A stretch of DNA of 8,276 nucleotides, from contig JACDFX010000049.1 in NCBI GenBank assembly GCA_013815575.1, forward strand, positions 1 to 8,276, written 5' to 3'. This DNA comes from Rubrobacter sp. (lineage in GTDB: Bacteria; Actinomycetota; Rubrobacteria; Rubrobacterales; Rubrobacteraceae). Made by a program: the position numbers and the translations under genes. Shown here piece after piece: positions 6,203 to 8,276 of the stretch (position 1 is the first letter of the stretch; every line of letters starts with the position of its first letter). The notes beneath the pieces were generated by a model, which did no database searches, had not been told where the DNA came from, and worked only from the letters and a program-made list of their open reading frames with translations.

Positions 6203-7213
6203 ATGCAGACCGTTCTGAACCTTCTGGAAGCGGAGCCGATTCGGCTCTTCGTCTCCTTCGGGGCGGTGCTGTTCCTGGTGTTGAACCTGGCGGCCATCCT
6301 GACGATGGCCGAGCGGAAGGCGTCGGCGTACATTCACCTGAGGTACGGGCCGAACAGGGTCGGGCCGCGGGGGCTGTTGCAGCCGGCGGCGGACGTGGTC
6401 AAGCTGTTCACGAAAGAGAACGTCATGCCGGGCCGCTCGGACATGTGGGTATTTCTGGGGGCCCCGATCGCGATGTTCATCCCGGCGGCGCTCGTGTGGA
6501 TGGTGATCCCGTTCTCGCCGGATGCAGTCGTGGCGAACCTGAACGTGGGGATACTGTTCTTCGTCGCGATCACCTCTATCGGGGCTTTAGGCGTCGTGAT
6601 GGCGGGCTACGGGAGCCGTTCGACGTTCTCGTTGCTCGGGGCCTTGAGGGGTGCCGCGCAGATCATCTCATACGAGGTGCCCCTGATCCTGAGCCTTCTC
6701 GGCGTCATCATGCTGACCGGGAGCCTCTCTCTCGTCGAGGTCGTTAACGCCCAGGGGAGTACGTTCTGGACCTGGTACTTCCTGCCGCAGTTGCCGATGT
6801 TCCTGACCTTCTACATCGCCGGTCTCGCGGAGGTCAAGCGGGTGCCGTTCGATCTTCCCGAAGGCGAGAGTGAGATCGTCGGTGGCTTCATGGTCGAGTA
6901 CTCGGGGATGACGTGGGCCTTGATCCAGGCGGCCGAGTTCGCCTCGATGGGCCTGATGTCCGCGATCAACGTGACGCTGTTCCTGGGCGGCTGGCAGCCG
7001 CCGTTGCCGTTCCTGGACTTCGGGCCGTTCAACTGGGTCTGGTTCGGGCTCAAGACGGCGCTGATTATGTTCACGTTCCAGTGGATCCGGTGGAGCCTGC
7101 CGCGCCTCAGGATGGACCAGCTCATGGACCTCGGCTGGAAGGTGCTCGTCCCAATGACCCTCGTCTGGCTGTTCGTCACGGCCGGCGCGATGCTCGTAAT
7201 TCCGGGCAACTAG
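6203..7213 (+). CDS. nuoH: Complex I subunit H (membrane subunit at the quinone channel)
   Basis: NuoH anchors the hydrophilic arm and lines the quinone entry channel. The 336 residues are normal in length and contain about eight transmembrane segments. The two family signatures are ERKASAYIHLRYGPNRVGP (37-55) and AEVKRVPFDLPEGESEIVGG (209-228), followed by VEYSGM (231-236). The second reads VKR where many homologues have TNR. The ATG at 6203 directly follows the nuoD TAG, with only a weak purine-rich site upstream, so translation probably depends on ribosomes finishing nuoD. In most bacteria nuoE, nuoF and nuoG lie at exactly this junction; here nothing does. Confidence 0.95.
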   Translation: MQTVLNLLEAEPIRLFVSFGAVLFLVLNLAAILTMAERKASAYIHLRYGPNRVGPRGLLQPAADVVKLFTKENVMPGRSDMWVFLGAPIAMFIPAALVWMVIPFSPDAVVANLNVGILFFVAITSIGALGVVMAGYGSRSTFSLLGALRGAAQIISYEVPLILSLLGVIMLTGSLSLVEVVNAQGSTFWTWYFLPQLPMFLTFYIAGLAEVKRVPFDLPEGESEIVGGFMVEYSGMTWALIQAAEFASMGLMSAINVTLFLGGWQPPLPFLDFGPFNWVWFGLKTALIMFTFQWIRWSLPRLRMDQLMDLGWKVLVPMTLVWLFVTAGAMLVIPGN

Positions 7214-7221
7214 GAGATGTT

Positions 7222-7707
7222 ATGCCGCAGGTAGGACAGGGGATTCTGAAGGGGATGGGGGTAACCATCCGCCACCTCTTTCAGAACAAGATCACACGCC
7301 AGTACCCGGAGTACAAGCGCGACCTCCCGGAACGGAGCCGCGGGATGCTCACGGTGGACATGGACCGCTGTATCGCGTGCCTGCAGTGCATGCGCATCTG
7401 CCCGGACCACTGCATCTCCATAGAACAGGAGAAGCGTGACGCCGACGGCTCCGGCAAGGCCAAGCCCTACGCGGTCGGCTTCGTCATAGACGACTCGCGG
7501 TGCATGTACTGCTCCTTGTGCGTCGAGGTCTGCCCGGTCAACTGCATCTACCATACCGAGGAGTTCGAGGCCCAGGCGTACAACCGCCTGGAGCTCGCCC
7601 GGCAGTTCGGCGAGCGTCCGGTCGACCCGACGATAGATCCCAAACCGACCGTGAAGAAGAAGCCCAAGGCCGCCAAGCAGGCGCCGAAGAAAGAGGCGAC
7701 GGCTTGA
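7222..7707 (+). CDS. nuoI: Complex I subunit I (two [4Fe-4S] ferredoxin-like subunit)
   Basis: NuoI carries clusters N6a and N6b and passes electrons to NuoB. Both motifs are complete: C50-x2-C53-x2-C56-x3-C60-P and C94-x2-C97-x2-C100-x3-C104-P. An amphipathic N-terminal region (5-25) fits attachment to the membrane arm. The protein is 161 residues from the ATG at 7222, chosen because AGGAG lies five bases upstream; the reading frame is open further upstream, but that part overlaps nuoH. The last 21 residues are a basic, Lys-rich tail with eight Lys and one Glu. With no NuoG encoded here, N6a would be the outermost cluster and the entry point for electrons. The stop overlaps the nuoJ start. 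Confidence 0.94.
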   Translation: MPQVGQGILKGMGVTIRHLFQNKITRQYPEYKRDLPERSRGMLTVDMDRCIACLQCMRICPDHCISIEQEKRDADGSGKAKPYAVGFVIDDSRCMYCSLCVEVCPVNCIYHTEEFEAQAYNRLELARQFGERPVDPTIDPKPTVKKKPKAAKQAPKKEATA

Positions 7708-8240
7708 CCATCGCGTTCGGTTTCCTGACGGGGATGGTGCTCGTCTCCGCGCTCGGGGTCGTCATCAGCCGGAACGTGGTTCATTCGGCGCTGTTTATGT
7801 CGGGGTCGTTTCTTGGGATCTCGGGGTTCTTCGTGATGCTGAACGCGCCGGCGCTTGCGGCTTTTCAGGTTTTGATCTACGTCGGGGCGGTGACCGTGGT
7901 GATTCTGTTCGGGATCATGTTCACCCAGAGGCCCCAGGCCAAGCGCTACCGCACGATCATAAACCGCCAGTTCTGGGCTGGGCTGCTCGTCGCCACGGGC
8001 GTCGGGGCGTTTTTGTCCTACGTGTTGTGGATCGAGGACTGGAGCTCGACGGCGCCGGGCAACGGGCCACGCGAGGTGAGCCAGCTCGGGCGGGATCTCC
8101 TGGGCGTATCACCGGGTTCGGAGATCTTCACGCTGCTCTACCAGGTCGCATCGGTGTTGCTGCTGGTCGCGATCGTCGCGGCCATCGTGGTTAGCCGCCG
8201 GAAGGTCGGCGCGGGCGTGGACCGGGGGGTGGAGGAGTAA
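7704..8240 (+). CDS. nuoJ: Complex I subunit J (membrane subunit)
   Basis: NuoJ is a membrane-arm subunit that helps couple the quinone reaction to proton pumping. Taken from the TTG at 7704 it has 178 residues, normal for the family, and starts in the typical way (TIAFGFLTGMVLVSALGVV). Five transmembrane segments are visible at about 3-21, 28-46, 53-73, 90-110 and 141-164. The third contains FQVLIYVGAVTVVILFGIMF (54-73) with the conserved Tyr59 at the helix bulge. The TTG overlaps the nuoI stop (TTGA), and AGAGG lies seven bases upstream. An internal ATG at 7734 would remove part of the first helix and is less likely. The stop overlaps the next start as TAATG. Confidence 0.92.
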   Translation: MTIAFGFLTGMVLVSALGVVISRNVVHSALFMSGSFLGISGFFVMLNAPALAAFQVLIYVGAVTVVILFGIMFTQRPQAKRYRTIINRQFWAGLLVATGVGAFLSYVLWIEDWSSTAPGNGPREVSQLGRDLLGVSPGSEIFTLLYQVASVLLLVAIVAAIVVSRRKVGAGVDRGVEE

Positions 8241-8276
8241 TGCCGTCCCAGGTTCAGGGGGTGCTGGACGCGCTGG
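8240..8276 (+). CDS. nuoK: Start of the next gene, probably complex I subunit K (partial)
   Basis: Twelve codons are visible from the ATG at 8240, which overlaps the nuoJ stop and follows a strong GGAGGAG site. The peptide MPSQVQGVLDAL is too short to recognise. The identification as nuoK rests on the near-universal order nuoJ-nuoK. The gene runs off the window. Confidence 0.6.
   Translation, partial: MPSQVQGVLDAL

Noticed and set aside
6202..6203. Possible recent deletion of nuoEFG or assembly collapse at the nuoD-nuoH junction
   Set aside because: Both genes are complete at their ends and abut in the same tight style as the other junctions, with no remnant of E, F or G.
6913..7221. Upstream extension of the nuoI reading frame inside nuoH
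   Set aside because: This part is out of frame with nuoH and has no NuoI similarity; the ATG at 7222 has the proper ribosome binding site and gives the family length.

Overview
This is a high-GC bacterial window. It is most like a deep-branching actinobacterium; Rubrobacter is my best guess, from overall protein character only. It has three parts: an insertion sequence sitting in a small membrane-protein gene (1-1460), a leftward pair encoding a ferredoxin and a flavoprotein-like protein (1640-3070), and the first seven and a half genes of a rightward respiratory complex I operon (3330-8276).

Region 1. An IS256-family transposase with an apparently intact DDE triad fills 40-1260. The right end of the element is at about 1308 and its left end lies before the window. 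The sequence beyond the right end is clearly less GC-rich. It holds the first 50 codons of a leftward gene for a small membrane protein, cut exactly at the IS border. A plausible promoter and a strong ribosome binding site for that broken gene remain at 1466-1575.

Region 2. On the minus strand, a seven-iron-type [3Fe-4S][4Fe-4S] ferredoxin is followed 6 bases later by a 386-residue protein related to NuoF, RnfC and PduS. This protein keeps the glycine-rich FMN/NADH-type loop, an SLBB domain and a C-terminal barrel-sandwich domain, but contains no cysteine and so has no iron-sulfur cluster of its own. The pair is divergently transcribed from the nuo operon, and good sigma-70-type promoters are visible for both directions in the 259-base gap.

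Region 3. The operon reads nuoA-nuoB-nuoC-nuoD-nuoH-nuoI-nuoJ-(nuoK start). Junctions are overlapping, abutting or very short. The NADH-input genes nuoE, nuoF and nuoG, which usually lie between nuoD and nuoH, are absent: the nuoD stop codon touches the nuoH start codon. What remains encodes the quinone-binding and connecting modules and the start of the membrane arm.

How they may work together. NuoB, C, D and I form a hydrophilic arm whose outermost cluster would be on NuoI. Without NuoEFG at this locus, electrons must come from another donor or from EFG encoded elsewhere. The divergent acidic ferredoxin and its cysteine-free NuoF-like partner are the obvious local candidates. This is an inference from gene content and synteny and has not been demonstrated.
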